From an uncultured bacterium (GTDB taxonomy: Bacteria; Vulcanimicrobiota; Xenobia; Xenobiales; Xenobiaceae), in assembly GCA_934644775.1 (NCBI GenBank), contig CAKUDB010000001.1, positions 1 to 64,000 on the forward strand: DNA of 64,000 nucleotides, read 5' to 3'. How positions within the stretch are numbered: the first letter of the stretch is position 1; every line of letters starts with the position of its first letter. Shown here piece by piece: positions 44,101 through 53,100 of this stretch. Under the pieces are notes generated by a model. It was not told the DNA's origin. It worked only from the letters and a program-made list of their open reading frames with translations, and searched no databases. Both the position numbers and the translations under genes were made by a program.

Positions 44101-45649
44101 ATCGCCTATTAAAAATATTATCGCTAAAGAAGCTAAACCGTCAGTTCCAGAGTTGCCCCAAGAACCAGGGCCCAAAAAGATTCTGAAGGCGGCCAGCGAT
44201 ATTTTAGACTATATGGAAAAGATAGGCTGGTTCCATCACTTTGGCTTAGAAGCAGCCAAGAAAAGCTATCGTTTGCCTAAAAAGCCTTTAGTAGAAAATA
44301 CTTTGGCAAAATCGCCTGCCCCTCAAGTAGAGCTGCCGCCGGAAAGGCTCGCTCCTCAAGAGGCTGCCCCTTCTACACCCTCTATAAAAAAGGGCGCTGC
44401 CCCAATTTATGCTCCAGCTAAATATGCCAGGGATATTTTAAGGCCAGCTGCTCGAGAGCCTAAACATATCTTGTCTAAATTGTCCCTTCCTTACCGAAGC
44501 TCGGCCGAAAAATCTTCTTCTGGCGCTATCGCTGCCGCCGGAGCTTTAAGTAATAGCTCTCCTTCAGTAACGACCAAAATAAATTTAGAATTAGAGCGCT
44601 ACTATAAAGGGGCCTTGGCTTTAAGTGGGATAAGGTCGCCAGGAGAGCCCAGTATCTTCTCCCTTTCCGATTCTGTTGAAGAAAAAACGGTTCTGGCAGC
44701 GGCTTCGGCGGCAACCCCGGCAGTTCCGACGACAACCTCGGCAGCTTCGACAGCTCCGGTAGCTCCGGTAGTTCCGGTAGTTCCGACGGCGGCCCCGGCA
44801 GCTTCGGCAATCAGCCCCAATGCTGAGCCTGTTGGTCAGGGGATCGTTTTGGCCAAAGTGCCCAATTTGTCTATTTCTAAAGTTAATGTGCCCGACGCTT
44901 TGGAAGGGCGTCTCGTCGAAGCTCTCAGCGACAATTTTATGAAGGGCAATGACGTTGTAGAAGAGATCAACTTAGGCCCTTCTTTAAAAGTTATTGGTGT
45001 CGACGCCTTTAGAAGTTGTAGTCGCTTGCGCTTAGTCAATATGGCTAAAGAGGGTTTACAAATCGTTAAAGACGGGGCTTGGCGCAGTTGTGAGCGACTT
45101 ACCGAAATAAGCCTTCCCGACACTATCCAAGAATTGGGCAGCCGAGTTTTCTGCGCTTGTAGTCAATTGCGCCAGGTTAAATTGCCTGCCTCTTTGCTTA
45201 AGCTTGGGGAGGCAGCTTTTGCCGATTGTCGCTCTTTACAAAGCTTAGAGCTTCCCCAGGGCCTCAAAGAAGTGGGCAGCAAAGCTTTCTTTGGCTGTCG
45301 CAATTTGGAAAGTATCTTTATCCCCGAATCTTTAGCCCATTTGGAAGATAAGCTCTTCGACGTCTCTCAGAAGCTTACCATCTATGCTCCTGAGGGCTCG
45401 GCAGCCCAATCTTATGCTGTAGCTCACGCTATTCCCTTTAGTGAAGCTTCTATCGATACTTGGCAAGAGGTGGTGCTCCAAAGGAGACAAACTTCAGAAG
45501 CCCAAACTCAAGAGGCTCAGCAAGTTTCTGCCACTGATACTATCCAGGTAGAGAGCGCCGAAAGTGTTAAAGATGAAAATATTTCTTTAGAGAAAAAAGC
45601 CAAATATCTTAAGAGAATAGCCGCTAGAACTAAGGGAAAGCGCCGCTAA
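41111..45649 (+). CDS. BspA-type leucine-rich-repeat protein without signal peptide
   Basis: This 1512-residue protein is built of LRR_5 (BspA/TpLRR) repeats of about 23 residues with the pattern IxxxAFxxCxxLxxIxLPxxL. They occur in three blocks, at about 115-560, 665-870 and 1255-1440; many carry a Cys in the GC or NC position. Between blocks 2 and 3 lies a Pro/Ser/Ala-rich unstructured region containing Ala/Pro/Val/Thr tracts (about 1195-1240). The C-terminus is basic (KKAKYLKRIAARTKGKRR). No Sec signal, lipobox or transmembrane helix is visible at the N-terminus, which is unlike secreted BspA adhesins, so location is unknown. GTG 41111 has AGGAAGGGGAAAG upstream; an ATG lies 33 bases further in. 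Confidence 0.85.
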   Translation: MDFSKYKGWLYMNRCRTSSRRSTSLTSPYLSLVKVLGDTVTDIERQSINSENCKKQEKNNQQKNENIKETASRSANSYSWADNFEFDPFDESILTGWKRTKKQRSIELPAFSPSGVKVTSIAEAAFADSTDLAKIIIPEGIVSIGQGAFLNCSSLGGIVLPTTLKSIGDGAFKGCVSLKNITLGSSLERLGRSAFSECTLLKKVAFAPGSVLKEIPSLCFFECESLHEIKWPEALQAIKEEAFRGCTGLESISLPSSLEQIGYSAFRGCTRLKLIRIPQKLITLAEFAFAECSALERAELPEHITTLEGGIFSNCSKMRSVKLSNALQKVGFSAFSGCTSLKDFSFPASLSAVGVRAFCDCVSLQKIDLSRCKLSILEQEVFSGCSGLHEIYLPFCLQKIYKACFKGCTELYSVEIPSEVNSLGERCFENCRKLHEIDLSAIPLAIPEGFCADCSQLTSISFHNDTPEIGVGAFANCRSLVKLELPEKLQIIRERAFLNCSSLTEIDCGKQLRRLGSEAFKGCNALRRVDLPASLTVFGKEGPIFSNEADELVIYGTPSSSAEDYARLHRIKFYDPLLHEIKEDGGEEGDYFDNNELAEDTSDEDLTPEEEETEVLVPGSQTVSRQVFGLRVSPSSYKSITSKGDWIVIRHKAFEKKADARSNVPVAVHLEGINHIGNRAFCNRNVVFLDCSDNLVSIGKAAFWGCSLLQKVRWSKRLSFIDKSAFWGCHSLKTLDFPDSLQFIDNWAFLGCSAIESIHLPSYLVSLGDYVFAYCSSLVNIVIPSGTRSLGVGVFFGCKALRRVVIPPSVKQFGPEMCQFSPIFGSGCLLDEGNNGEADKKDQDTEQIIIVCQKDSAAHEYALHYGLKCELINFEDGSLANELIKGGGYMLCGLGVSDSTSKCSQAFSAKSKPSPSRPVVRLLNGRPNTKEKVSKVGLWAASNSRPELSPSTTFALLQGAYEVLDLADYLKAWHRASASSVKRILNSSRLFSSIEDISPIKNIIAKEAKPSVPELPQEPGPKKILKAASDILDYMEKIGWFHHFGLEAAKKSYRLPKKPLVENTLAKSPAPQVELPPERLAPQEAAPSTPSIKKGAAPIYAPAKYARDILRPAAREPKHILSKLSLPYRSSAEKSSSGAIAAAGALSNSSPSVTTKINLELERYYKGALALSGIRSPGEPSIFSLSDSVEEKTVLAAASAATPAVPTTTSAASTAPVAPVVPVVPTAAPAASAISPNAEPVGQGIVLAKVPNLSISKVNVPDALEGRLVEALSDNFMKGNDVVEEINLGPSLKVIGVDAFRSCSRLRLVNMAKEGLQIVKDGAWRSCERLTEISLPDTIQELGSRVFCACSQLRQVKLPASLLKLGEAAFADCRSLQSLELPQGLKEVGSKAFFGCRNLESIFIPESLAHLEDKLFDVSQKLTIYAPEGSAAQSYAVAHAIPFSEASIDTWQEVVLQRRQTSEAQTQEAQQVSATDTIQVESAESVKDENISLEKKAKYLKRIAARTKGKRR

Positions 45650-45700
45650 AAAGAGCGCTATTTAGCCATAGTTCCTACAGCCAAAGAAAGATGAAAACTT

Positions 45701-46951
45701 ATGGATCAGATTGGAAATGCTTTAGAGCGGATAGCCGGTGCCTTAGAGCGTATCGCTGCGGCAATAGAGCGAGGGGCTATTCTCTCTCAAGATAATTTGT
45801 CGGCTGCCACCGAGCTTATTGAAGAGAGCCAAAAGTTAGGAGAGGCAGCATCTAAGCAAGCGCTCTCTACAGAGGCTGTCTCTACAGTTGAGCGCTCGGA
45901 GGAAAGATCTTCCGAACTTAAGGCCCGCCTTGAGCCTGGGTTGGAAGCGCCGCTCAAGTCCGAATTGGCCCCTGAAGTGCTGCCTGTATCTCAAGTTGGC
46001 CTTGAGGTTGCTTCTGAAGCTACCTTAGAGCCTGAGTCTAAGTCTGAGTTCGAAGGGCAGCTTATTAAGTATGAGAGCAGCGAAACTGAAGCTGTTCCCT
46101 TATCTAAAGAAGAAGTTGGCGAAACTGAAGAGCTTATCTTTGAATTACCAGATAACCGCTCTAAAGAGAATTTCGCTGGTACTTATCCTGCTTTGTCCCA
46201 ATTTTTGGAAAGCAGAGGTATCGCCATTTGTGAGGTTTTCTCTCCGTTAGTCCCCCAGGCTCTCGACGACAGGTTAGAAGAAATAGCCCTATATATGGGA
46301 AAGCGCTACTCCGATATTGCTCCGCTGCTCTTGGCTATAAAGGCCAATTTGCGCACCGGTTTTAATTTCTCTTTAGACTTTGCCTCTTGCTCGGCAGCTT
46401 CGGCCAAGATAATCGATAAACTTTGTCGGGCCCTTTACGAAATTGCCTTTTTAGATGAATATCGCTATTTAGGCTATCCCGACTTTAAAGTTCAGGCTCG
46501 AGCTTCCACTATAGGTATAGCTCATAATTTCTTTAGCGGTTTTTGGTTTGAGCGCTATATCGCCCAAGAAACGGTCGCTATTATTAAGGCCGTGCGCAAC
46601 GAGTTTAATTTAGAAGCAGATAATTTTGAAATTATCCGCAACGCCAAGCTTATGTGTCAAGGGATCCCTCGAGAGAGAGATCTTTTAATTAGTTGTGCCG
46701 ACCAATATTATTGGTTGGAGTGTAAGTCGGGCGACAACTATATCGACAGTATTCCGGCTTATGATACTTTCTCAGCCCATTTTGACTTTGAACGAGACAA
46801 TTGTTTCTTGGTCTTTTTAAGCGCTGAGGCGGGCTACCACCGAGCGGCCGGCTCAGGAATGCAAATTTGCTCTAGTGCAGAATTTCCCGAGCGGTTTGCC
46901 AATTTATTGCGAGCCAATTTGGAAAAGGCTGGCTACACTAGAGGCGCTTAA
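45701..46951 (+). CDS. Coiled-coil protein with PD-(D/E)XK-like nuclease domain
   Basis: This 416-residue protein starts with a strong amphipathic coiled coil (about 1-30, ALERIAGALERIAAAIERG). A Glu/Ser/Pro-rich linker runs to about 150, and then a structured region with a helical part (about 160-270). The C-terminus (about 275-400) shows a pattern like PD-(D/E)XK nucleases: GFWFERYIA, then RERDLLIS, then YWLECKSGDNY, giving Glu, Asp and Glu-x-Lys in the expected order. This resembles the nuclease half of Card1/Can2 (DUF1887) effectors, but no CARF domain is present. It follows the LRR gene by 51 bases in the same direction. Activity and role are unproven. Confidence 0.75.
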   Translation: MDQIGNALERIAGALERIAAAIERGAILSQDNLSAATELIEESQKLGEAASKQALSTEAVSTVERSEERSSELKARLEPGLEAPLKSELAPEVLPVSQVGLEVASEATLEPESKSEFEGQLIKYESSETEAVPLSKEEVGETEELIFELPDNRSKENFAGTYPALSQFLESRGIAICEVFSPLVPQALDDRLEEIALYMGKRYSDIAPLLLAIKANLRTGFNFSLDFASCSAASAKIIDKLCRALYEIAFLDEYRYLGYPDFKVQARASTIGIAHNFFSGFWFERYIAQETVAIIKAVRNEFNLEADNFEIIRNAKLMCQGIPRERDLLISCADQYYWLECKSGDNYIDSIPAYDTFSAHFDFERDNCFLVFLSAEAGYHRAAGSGMQICSSAEFPERFANLLRANLEKAGYTRGA

Positions 46952-46986
46952 GCTAAAGAGAGCTTACCGGCTAGGCTCAAAAAAAC

Positions 46987-47043
46987 AAAGCCCCTTTCTA
47001 AGCTTATCAAGTTATCAATAAGCCTAGAAAAGGGGCTTTATTA
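46987..47043. terminator. Bidirectional terminator between convergent genes
   Basis: A long stem, AAAGCCCCTTTCTAAGCTTAT with its near-complement, is flanked by A and T tracts on both sides and separates the plus-strand nuclease-like gene from the minus-strand cyclophilin genes. Confidence 0.88.
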
Positions 47044-47069
47044 AGTTAATCAACGGTAAAGGTAAGAAA

Positions 47070-47822
47070 TTACTTAACTACGTAAGCTTTTTTAATCATA
47101 GTTGGCTGCTGGTTGGCCGGTAAGCTCTTTAAATAAGCTTCGCCATTATACCAAAGCATACCCTGATCGAGTCCCATGTCGGGGCTACCTACAGACTTAA
47201 ACTGATCGGCCACTTCCATTCCTTTGACAACTTTACCAAAAGTGGTGAAATTCTGGGACTGGAGGAAGTCGTTATTGCCATAGTTGATAAACACTTGAGT
47301 GGAGTTGGTGTTGGGGCCGGCTTTAGCAAAAGCTAAAGTGCCACGCTCTAAGTGGAAGAGGCTGGGATCGTCGTTAAAGTTCTTTTCTTTCCAGTCGCTC
47401 ATGCCTTTGCGCCAGTTGATACCGAATTGAGCTACGAAAGGCTGAGGATTCTTGACGACGCGGAAGATGGGAGTGTTGTTGTAATAGCCCATCTCTACCA
47501 ATTCTACGAAGCGTTTGGCAGCATTGGGAGCAGCCTGGGGATAAATTTCCATATCTACATCGCCGTCGCTAGTTTCGAAGCGAACTAAAGTATATTCGGT
47601 AATGGCTGGAGCATTGGAACCGAAGGGAGTGAGGGAACGATACTGAGCTGACATGGGGCTCTCCTTTTCTTGGGGTTGGGACGGCTCTGAGGATAGGGCC
47701 GACTCACTCTGAGTTTGAGTAGTGGCTGGTTTTTCTGCGGCGGTTTCTTGCTTAGTGCAACCAAATTGCACACCGGCTAGCAATATAACGGCAACTAGTC
47801 CAGATACAACATATTTGTTCAT
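47070..47822 (-). CDS. Cyclophilin-type peptidyl-prolyl isomerase lipoprotein
   Basis: This 250-residue lipoprotein has a signal peptide with a Cys at residue 22 (LLAGVQFGC), a Glu/Ser/Gln-rich linker (about 25-75) and a cyclophilin domain (about 78-250). Core residues include FRVVKNPQPFVAQFG (catalytic Arg with FxAQxG) and TNSTQVFINYG. It isomerises Xaa-Pro bonds in envelope proteins. Its ribosome site TTAGGAG is good. The next gene upstream on the same strand, 55 bases away, is a close paralogue with a non-lipidated signal. Confidence 0.93.
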   Translation of the reverse strand: MNKYVVSGLVAVILLAGVQFGCTKQETAAEKPATTQTQSESALSSEPSQPQEKESPMSAQYRSLTPFGSNAPAITEYTLVRFETSDGDVDMEIYPQAAPNAAKRFVELVEMGYYNNTPIFRVVKNPQPFVAQFGINWRKGMSDWKEKNFNDDPSLFHLERGTLAFAKAGPNTNSTQVFINYGNNDFLQSQNFTTFGKVVKGMEVADQFKSVGSPDMGLDQGMLWYNGEAYLKSLPANQQPTMIKKAYVVK

Positions 47823-47877
47823 TTTTTTCTCCTAAAGAAGGGCCGCTATAAGAAAAGCTGGGCCCTTTAGTTGAAAT

Positions 47878-48648
47878 TTAATCTTGGATAATTTCAGCTT
47901 TAATAATCATAGTGGGCTGCTGATTAGCTGGAAGTTGCTTTAAATAGGCGTCTCCGTTAGTCGAAAGCATTTTCTGACTTAAGCCCATACTGGGATCGCC
48001 CACTTGCTTAAAATTATGGGCAATTTCTAAACCTTTGGTGATAATACCGAAAGTAGAAAAAGTTTGCTCGCGCAAGAAATCGTTATTGCCATAATTGATA
48101 AACACTTGAGTAGAGTTGGTATTGGGGCCCGCTTTAGCAAAAGCCAAAGTGCCGTCTTCTAAGTGGAAGAGGCTGGGATCGTCGTTGAATTTCTTTTCGT
48201 TCCATTGGCGCTGGCCGTCTCTCCAGTTGATACCAAACTGAGCTACAAAAGGACGAGGAGTATTAACTACGCGGAAGATAGGCGTATTGTCGTAGTAGCC
48301 AGCTTTCACTAATTCGATAAAGCGCCCAGCGGCGTTAGGGGCAGCCTGAGGATAAATTTCCATCTCGATATTGCCCGCGCTAGTGGTAAAGCGTACTTTT
48401 ACTACTTCGGTAAGGGCTGGAGCGTTGTCATAAAAGGGCTTAAGATGCCTATATTTGGAAACTACTTCCGGTTTCTTGGAGCTCTCTTTTACTTGGTCGC
48501 TCTTACTTTTAACGGCCACAATCTTTTGTTGGGCAATTGTTGCCCTGCTTGTGGAGGGGCTCTCTTGGGCCCAAGCCGAAGCTTGGCCAAAAGCTCCGCC
48601 AATTAAAGCTAACGAAACGATAAGGCTTTTTCTAAAGAATTTGTTCAT
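47878..48648 (-). CDS. Secreted cyclophilin-type peptidyl-prolyl isomerase
   Basis: This 256-residue paralogue of the next gene has a Sec signal peptide (MNKFFRKSLIVSLALIGGAFGQ, cleaved near AWA/QE) and a cyclophilin domain sharing long identical stretches (EMEIYPQAAPNAA region, AFAKAGPNTNSTQVFINYG). The frame is open back to 48732, but starting there would place 28 residues before the signal and overlap the upstream gene; 48648 is therefore preferred. It would act in the periplasm. The pair is probably a recent duplication in which one copy has lipid anchoring. Confidence 0.9.
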   Translation of the reverse strand: MNKFFRKSLIVSLALIGGAFGQASAWAQESPSTSRATIAQQKIVAVKSKSDQVKESSKKPEVVSKYRHLKPFYDNAPALTEVVKVRFTTSAGNIEMEIYPQAAPNAAGRFIELVKAGYYDNTPIFRVVNTPRPFVAQFGINWRDGQRQWNEKKFNDDPSLFHLEDGTLAFAKAGPNTNSTQVFINYGNNDFLREQTFSTFGIITKGLEIAHNFKQVGDPSMGLSQKMLSTNGDAYLKQLPANQQPTMIIKAEIIQD

Positions 48649-48685
48649 CTTATTTTGGTAGGCCGTTCCTTTCTTAGGTAGGTTG

Positions 48686-49345
48686 TTAGGGAGAACCGGG
48701 TACGTTTTGGGCTGGAGGCAAAGCCCAAGCATCTTTTATATGGGACATATCATTGAAGGAAAGCAAAGTTGGAAAATCGTCGTGGTAACGCAAGCGAACT
48801 ACTCCAGTATTGCCCAATTCCATAGACCATTGGTAGCGCCCTTGAGGTGGGCCGACAATCTCCCAAAGTATAGTTCGGATAATTCCACCGTGGCTAAAAG
48901 CTATCACACGCCCTTCTTGTGGTAAATCGCGTCTCCAAGCTTCGGCTCGGTTGGCCACATCTTGCAAAGACTCCTCGGATCCAGGGAAGCGAGTATTATA
49001 AGGATCTTTCCACCAAGTAGTGACTTGGTTTTGCTCGTCCAGGCTAAGTTCATCCCAGGTTCGTCCTTCTACAATGCCCATAGGTATCTCTCGCAAACGC
49101 TTATCTAAACGGATCTTTTGTGGATCCCAATGGGGAAGGGCTAAGCGAGCCGTCTCGATACAGCGGTGTAAATCCGAACTCCAAACCTGAGTGAAGGGGA
49201 CGTCTTTTAAATTGTCGGCCAAAGCTCTGGCCTGACTCTTCCCTAATTCGTTGAGAGGAACGTCGCTATTACCTTGCCAGCGTTTTACCTTATTCCAATC
49301 GGTATTGCCGTGGCGAACTAGCCAAATTTCTAACATGGCCGCCAT
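48686..49345 (-). CDS. Histidine phosphatase (phosphoglycerate-mutase-like)
   Basis: This 219-residue cytosolic enzyme is in the histidine phosphatase superfamily. The phospho-acceptor motif is LVRHGNTDWN, the acid region is LREIPMGIVEGRTWDEL and the second His is in FSHGGIIR. It could be a cobalamin/alpha-ribazole phosphatase (CobC) or a GpmB-like enzyme; sequence alone does not decide. ATG 49345 has AAGGAG five bases upstream. It starts the minus-strand operon that continues into the two cyclophilins. Confidence 0.9.
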   Translation of the reverse strand: MAAMLEIWLVRHGNTDWNKVKRWQGNSDVPLNELGKSQARALADNLKDVPFTQVWSSDLHRCIETARLALPHWDPQKIRLDKRLREIPMGIVEGRTWDELSLDEQNQVTTWWKDPYNTRFPGSEESLQDVANRAEAWRRDLPQEGRVIAFSHGGIIRTILWEIVGPPQGRYQWSMELGNTGVVRLRYHDDFPTLLSFNDMSHIKDAWALPPAQNVPGSP

Positions 49346-49386
49346 TTTTGCTCCTTGGCTAAGTCAATCCTGCCTTCTTAGCTTTT

Positions 49387-49899
49387 TTGCTATTTTTAGT
49401 CTTTGTTTATCTTTTTATCATCTTTTACTTATTTATTTTCTCTATAAATTTGGAACAAGCTCAGGCTAAAGCTGAAACTGCTGCGGCCGAAATTAACGCT
49501 ATTACCAAAGATTGCAACCAGAGCTGGGCTTTAGATTGTCAATCTCAACCTTGGTGCGCCGCTTTTGCTACTGGCATCTTGGCTAAAAATGGCGTTATGG
49601 ACTTTAGCAATTGCTCTAATGTAAACTATACTCCCACTTTGGTTGAGTGGTCTAAGAGCGAAGGTACTTGGAGCCAAGCTGGAGGCGATTATGAACCTCA
49701 ATCTGGCGATATGATTATGTTCGACTGGGACAACACTCGCTCTGGTGCCGATCATGTAGGTATTGTAGTTAGCTACGATAATTCTACTGGAGTTGTCACT
49801 ACTGTTGAAGGTAACAGCGGCTCTCCTGGAGCTGTCAGAGTAAAAACTTATGATCGTAACCAAGCTTGCGTAATGGGGTATATATCTCCCAACAAATAA
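49387..49899 (+). CDS. Short CHAP-domain protein, possibly 5'-truncated
   Basis: This frame encodes a CHAP amidase/peptidase domain (about 38-170) nearly collinear with the C-terminus of the giant CHAP proteins: PWCAAFATGILAKNG with catalytic Cys, ADHVGIV with His and TTVEGNSG. It is closest to the third giant copy (NVNYTPTLVEWSKS shared). The N-terminus is hydrophobic (LFLVFVYLFIIFYLFIF), which could be an anchor, but the only start is a TTG with no ribosome site, and an upstream stop is at 49360-49362. A fragment of a larger gene or a membrane-anchored small hydrolase are both possible. A strong terminator follows. Confidence 0.65.
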   Translation: MLFLVFVYLFIIFYLFIFSINLEQAQAKAETAAAEINAITKDCNQSWALDCQSQPWCAAFATGILAKNGVMDFSNCSNVNYTPTLVEWSKSEGTWSQAGGDYEPQSGDMIMFDWDNTRSGADHVGIVVSYDNSTGVVTTVEGNSGSPGAVRVKTYDRNQACVMGYISPNK

Positions 49900-49939
49900 A
49901 GAGCAAGTAAAGCTCTGATATATGTTAAGCTTATCTTAT

Positions 49940-49978
49940 AAGCAGCCTTCTACACTAGGAAGGTTGCTTATTTTTTTT
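49940..49978 (+). terminator. Terminator after the short CHAP gene
   Basis: A ten-pair stem, AAGCAGCCTT with AAGGTTGCTT and one G-T pair, has a ten-base loop and is followed by ATTTTTTTT. Confidence 0.9.
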
Positions 49979-49997
49979 ATTTGCAATGTAAAATAAA

Positions 49998-50047
49998 TGT
50001 TAACATGGGTTTTTCCCTCTAGATAGAATGGAAATAGCCCTTGATAA
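49998..50047 (+). promoter_or_regulatory. Shared upstream motif, copy 1
   Basis: TGTTAA (49998-50003), 16 bases, TAGATA (50020-50025), 15 bases, TTGATAA (50041-50047). The same three boxes at near-identical spacing precede the next two giant CHAP genes. The first two boxes could be an atypical -35/-10 pair; the third lies downstream of any start and might bind a regulator. Confidence 0.6.
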
Positions 50048-50132
50048 GCTAATTGACAATAGACAGAACGGACAATCGGAGGCCAGGGGCCCAGTTGTTT
50101 TTTTTGTGATAGGTTAGGAGAAGAATTATTGC

Positions 50133-53100
50133 ATGTCATTAGATAAGATTTCCAGCTTTTTAGGTATATCGGGTATTTCTGCTACCACCTCCAGCGCTGC
50201 TGCGCCTAGCAATAGTAGTTTAGGTTTTGCTACTAACGATTCTATTTCTTTATCTGGCTCTGAAGCTATCAACGCTTTCGGATCGCTTAGTGTTGCTTCC
50301 TTAGACGATGAAGCTGCCGCTACTCAAAGTGTCGAAGGTGCCGAAGCGGCTGCTGCTCGAGCTACCCAAGCTGGTGTTAAAGCTGAAGAAGCTGCCGACA
50401 AAACTGTCAAGGCCAATGCCGACGATGAAAAGGCTCAGGCTAAAGCTAATTTAACTGGCGAAGAAGCCCGAGCCCAGGAGGCTGCCCAAGCTGAAAAGGC
50501 AGCCACTCAAGTTAAAACCCAAACTGAAGCTGCCGAGCAAGCCAAAACGGCTGCTGCTGCCAACGCCAATGTCGATGAGGCCAACACCGATTTAGAAAAA
50601 GCCCAGGCTGAGTTAGAAAAAGTTATCAACGAAGGCGACCAAGAGGGCAAAGAGGCCAACACGGCTGAAACTTTGGGCACTTTAGAGGCCGAAATGGAGC
50701 AGCTTAAAAAAGAGCAAGAGAAGAAGGCCCAAGAGCGCGAAGCCTTAGAGCAAAAACAAGCCCAATTAGTGGAAGATTTAGCCGAAGCCCAAGCCGACGG
50801 CGATCAAGAAAAAGTTAAACAACTTAGCCAAGAGCTGGATCAAGTTAATCAGCAACTGAGCGCTTCTCAAGACGATCTTAGTTCTTTGCAAAATCGCATT
50901 TCCAATTTAGGTGATACTATCGACTCTACTCGCAACCAACTCGATCAAGAAAATGCTGCCAAAGCCCAGAATCAGCAAGACAAAGTAAATAGCGCCCAGA
51001 GCGCTCAGCAAAACGCCGCTTCTAATGTCGAGCAAGCCCAAGCCCAGGCTACTTCGGCCAACGAGCAATCCCAAGCTGTTCAGCAAGCGGCTAGCCAGGC
51101 TGGCCAGGCTGCTACCGAGGCTAATGCGGCTGCCCAAGCTTCCCAGAGCGACGCTGCCAAAGCTGCTTCCGAAGCTCAAGACTCTAAGTCTAAGGCCGAG
51201 CAAGCTAAAGCCGACATGGAACAGCTTAAGTCTCAAGCTACCCAAGCTCGCCAAGAAGCTACCACTAAAGCTGCCGAAGCTAATAAGGCCGATTCTGAAG
51301 TATCTCAGGCCCGGTCGGCTTTAGAAGCGGCCAAGGCAGCTAAAAAAATTATCGAAGATAAAGATGGCAATACCCAGCAAGTGCCAGACGAAGAAGCTAT
51401 CGCTTCGGCCCAGTCGGCCTTAGACTCTGCCCAAGCTAAAGCCGAGGCCGCCCACAGCGCCGCCGATCAAGCTGAAAATAAAGCTGCTCAGTTAGAGAAC
51501 CAGCTCGAGGCCGCCGAAGGTAAGTCGGAGCAAGCCCAAAACCAAGCCACTCAGGCTAGCCAAGCTTCCGATCAGGCTGAAACTAAAGCTACCGACGAAG
51601 CTAGTAAAGCCGATCAAGCCCAAACTGAGGCTACCGAAGCTGATAACCAAGCCCAAGATGCGGCTGGCCAGGTTAATAGCGCCGATCAGAAAGCGGCTAA
51701 AGCTGGAGACACTGCCAACCAAATTGACGATAAGGCCCAAAAGGCTAAAGACGGCGTAGAGGCTGTGGAAGCGGCCAACGCTGCCGACCAAGCCGCCGCC
51801 GACAGTGCCCAAGATACGGCTGATCAGGCTAAAGACGACGCCGAGCAAACTAAAGACGGTCAAGCTGCCGCTACCGACGGAGTTAAAGACGCCTCTAAAG
51901 ATGGTGCTAAAGACGGTGCCAAGATCGATCCCGAGAAGTTGCCCGACGGTGTCAAGATCGACAAGAATGGTAAGATGGTCGACTCTCAAGGCCATCAAGT
52001 TAATGCCGAAGGTAAGCGCGTCGACGAAAATGGCAAGGTCATGAGCGAAGAAGAGATCGCGGCTGCCGATAAAGCTAAGGCCGAAGAAGCCAAATCTAAA
52101 GAAAGCTCTGGTGAAGCTGCCGACAATAAGAGCGACTTCGAAAAAGCTACCGGCACTAGCAACGAAGATTTGCAAAAGCTGATCAACCAACTCGGCCAGC
52201 AAATCGCCAACCAAGGGGCGGCTCAACAGGCTGCGGGTAATAACGGCGGCTCCGGTGGTGGCGGCAACTATGGCGGCGGTAATTCTGGCGGCGGCAACTA
52301 TGGTGGCGGTGGTACCGGCAGCGTAGGTGGCAGCGGCGGCAGCGGCTCAGTCGCTTCGGCTGGCCAGGCTGGCTCGGTTGGCAAAGTAGCCCTTAGCGAT
52401 CAAAACGAGCAAGCTATGGCTAAAGCTATCGACAGCTTTTTGGCTGAGCAAGGCTCGGATGCTCCCGAAGGTACTGGCGCTCTCTTTGTCAAGGCTGGTA
52501 AAGAAAATGATGTCGATCCTCTCATTTTGGTCTCTATTGCCGGCCAAGAAACCCAGTGGGGCAAGACGGGTATCGGCATCAACGGTTGGATGGGCGTAGG
52601 CGCTTACGACTCCGATCCTAACAATGCCACCCGCAACTCTAAGTTCTCCGGCGTAGAGAATCAAATCAATGTCGGTGCCCGAACCTTCCACAACTTGCGT
52701 GAAAAGGGCGGAGCCTCTTCAGCCGATTCTATCGCTGCCCAGACTTCGGCAGTTAATAAAGCCGGCTGGGCTACCGACCAAAATTGGCATAACGGCGTCA
52801 CCAGCATCTACCAAAATAAGGTAGCTCCTTATGTGCAAGCCAAGATGGAAGAAATAAAGGCTTCTTCTCCTAGTGGTGGCCCAGGTATCGATGCTGCTAT
52901 AAATGAGGCTCTCTCTATGGAAGGTATGACTGAAGGTGGCAACGCTGCTCAGATCAATGCCATTACCAAAGATTGCAATAAGAGCTGGGCTCTCGATTGT
53001 CAGCAATATCCTTGGTGCGCTGCTTTTGCTACCGGTATTTTGGCTAAGAATGGCGTAGAAGACTTCTCCGGTTGCGACAACGTCAACTATACTCCCACTT

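Noticed and set aside
44690..44820. Short Ala/Pro/Val/Thr tandem in the LRR gene as a separate tandem-repeat element
   Set aside because: It is a low-complexity coding linker in frame; no unit extends beyond the gene and no variation can be judged from a single sequence.
51492..52226. A 244-codon minus-strand open frame inside the first giant wall-hydrolase gene
   Set aside because: It is a reverse-frame shadow of Ala/Gln-rich codons; it recurs in the duplicated copy with the same sequence, has no ribosome site and codes for a low-complexity hydrophobic product.
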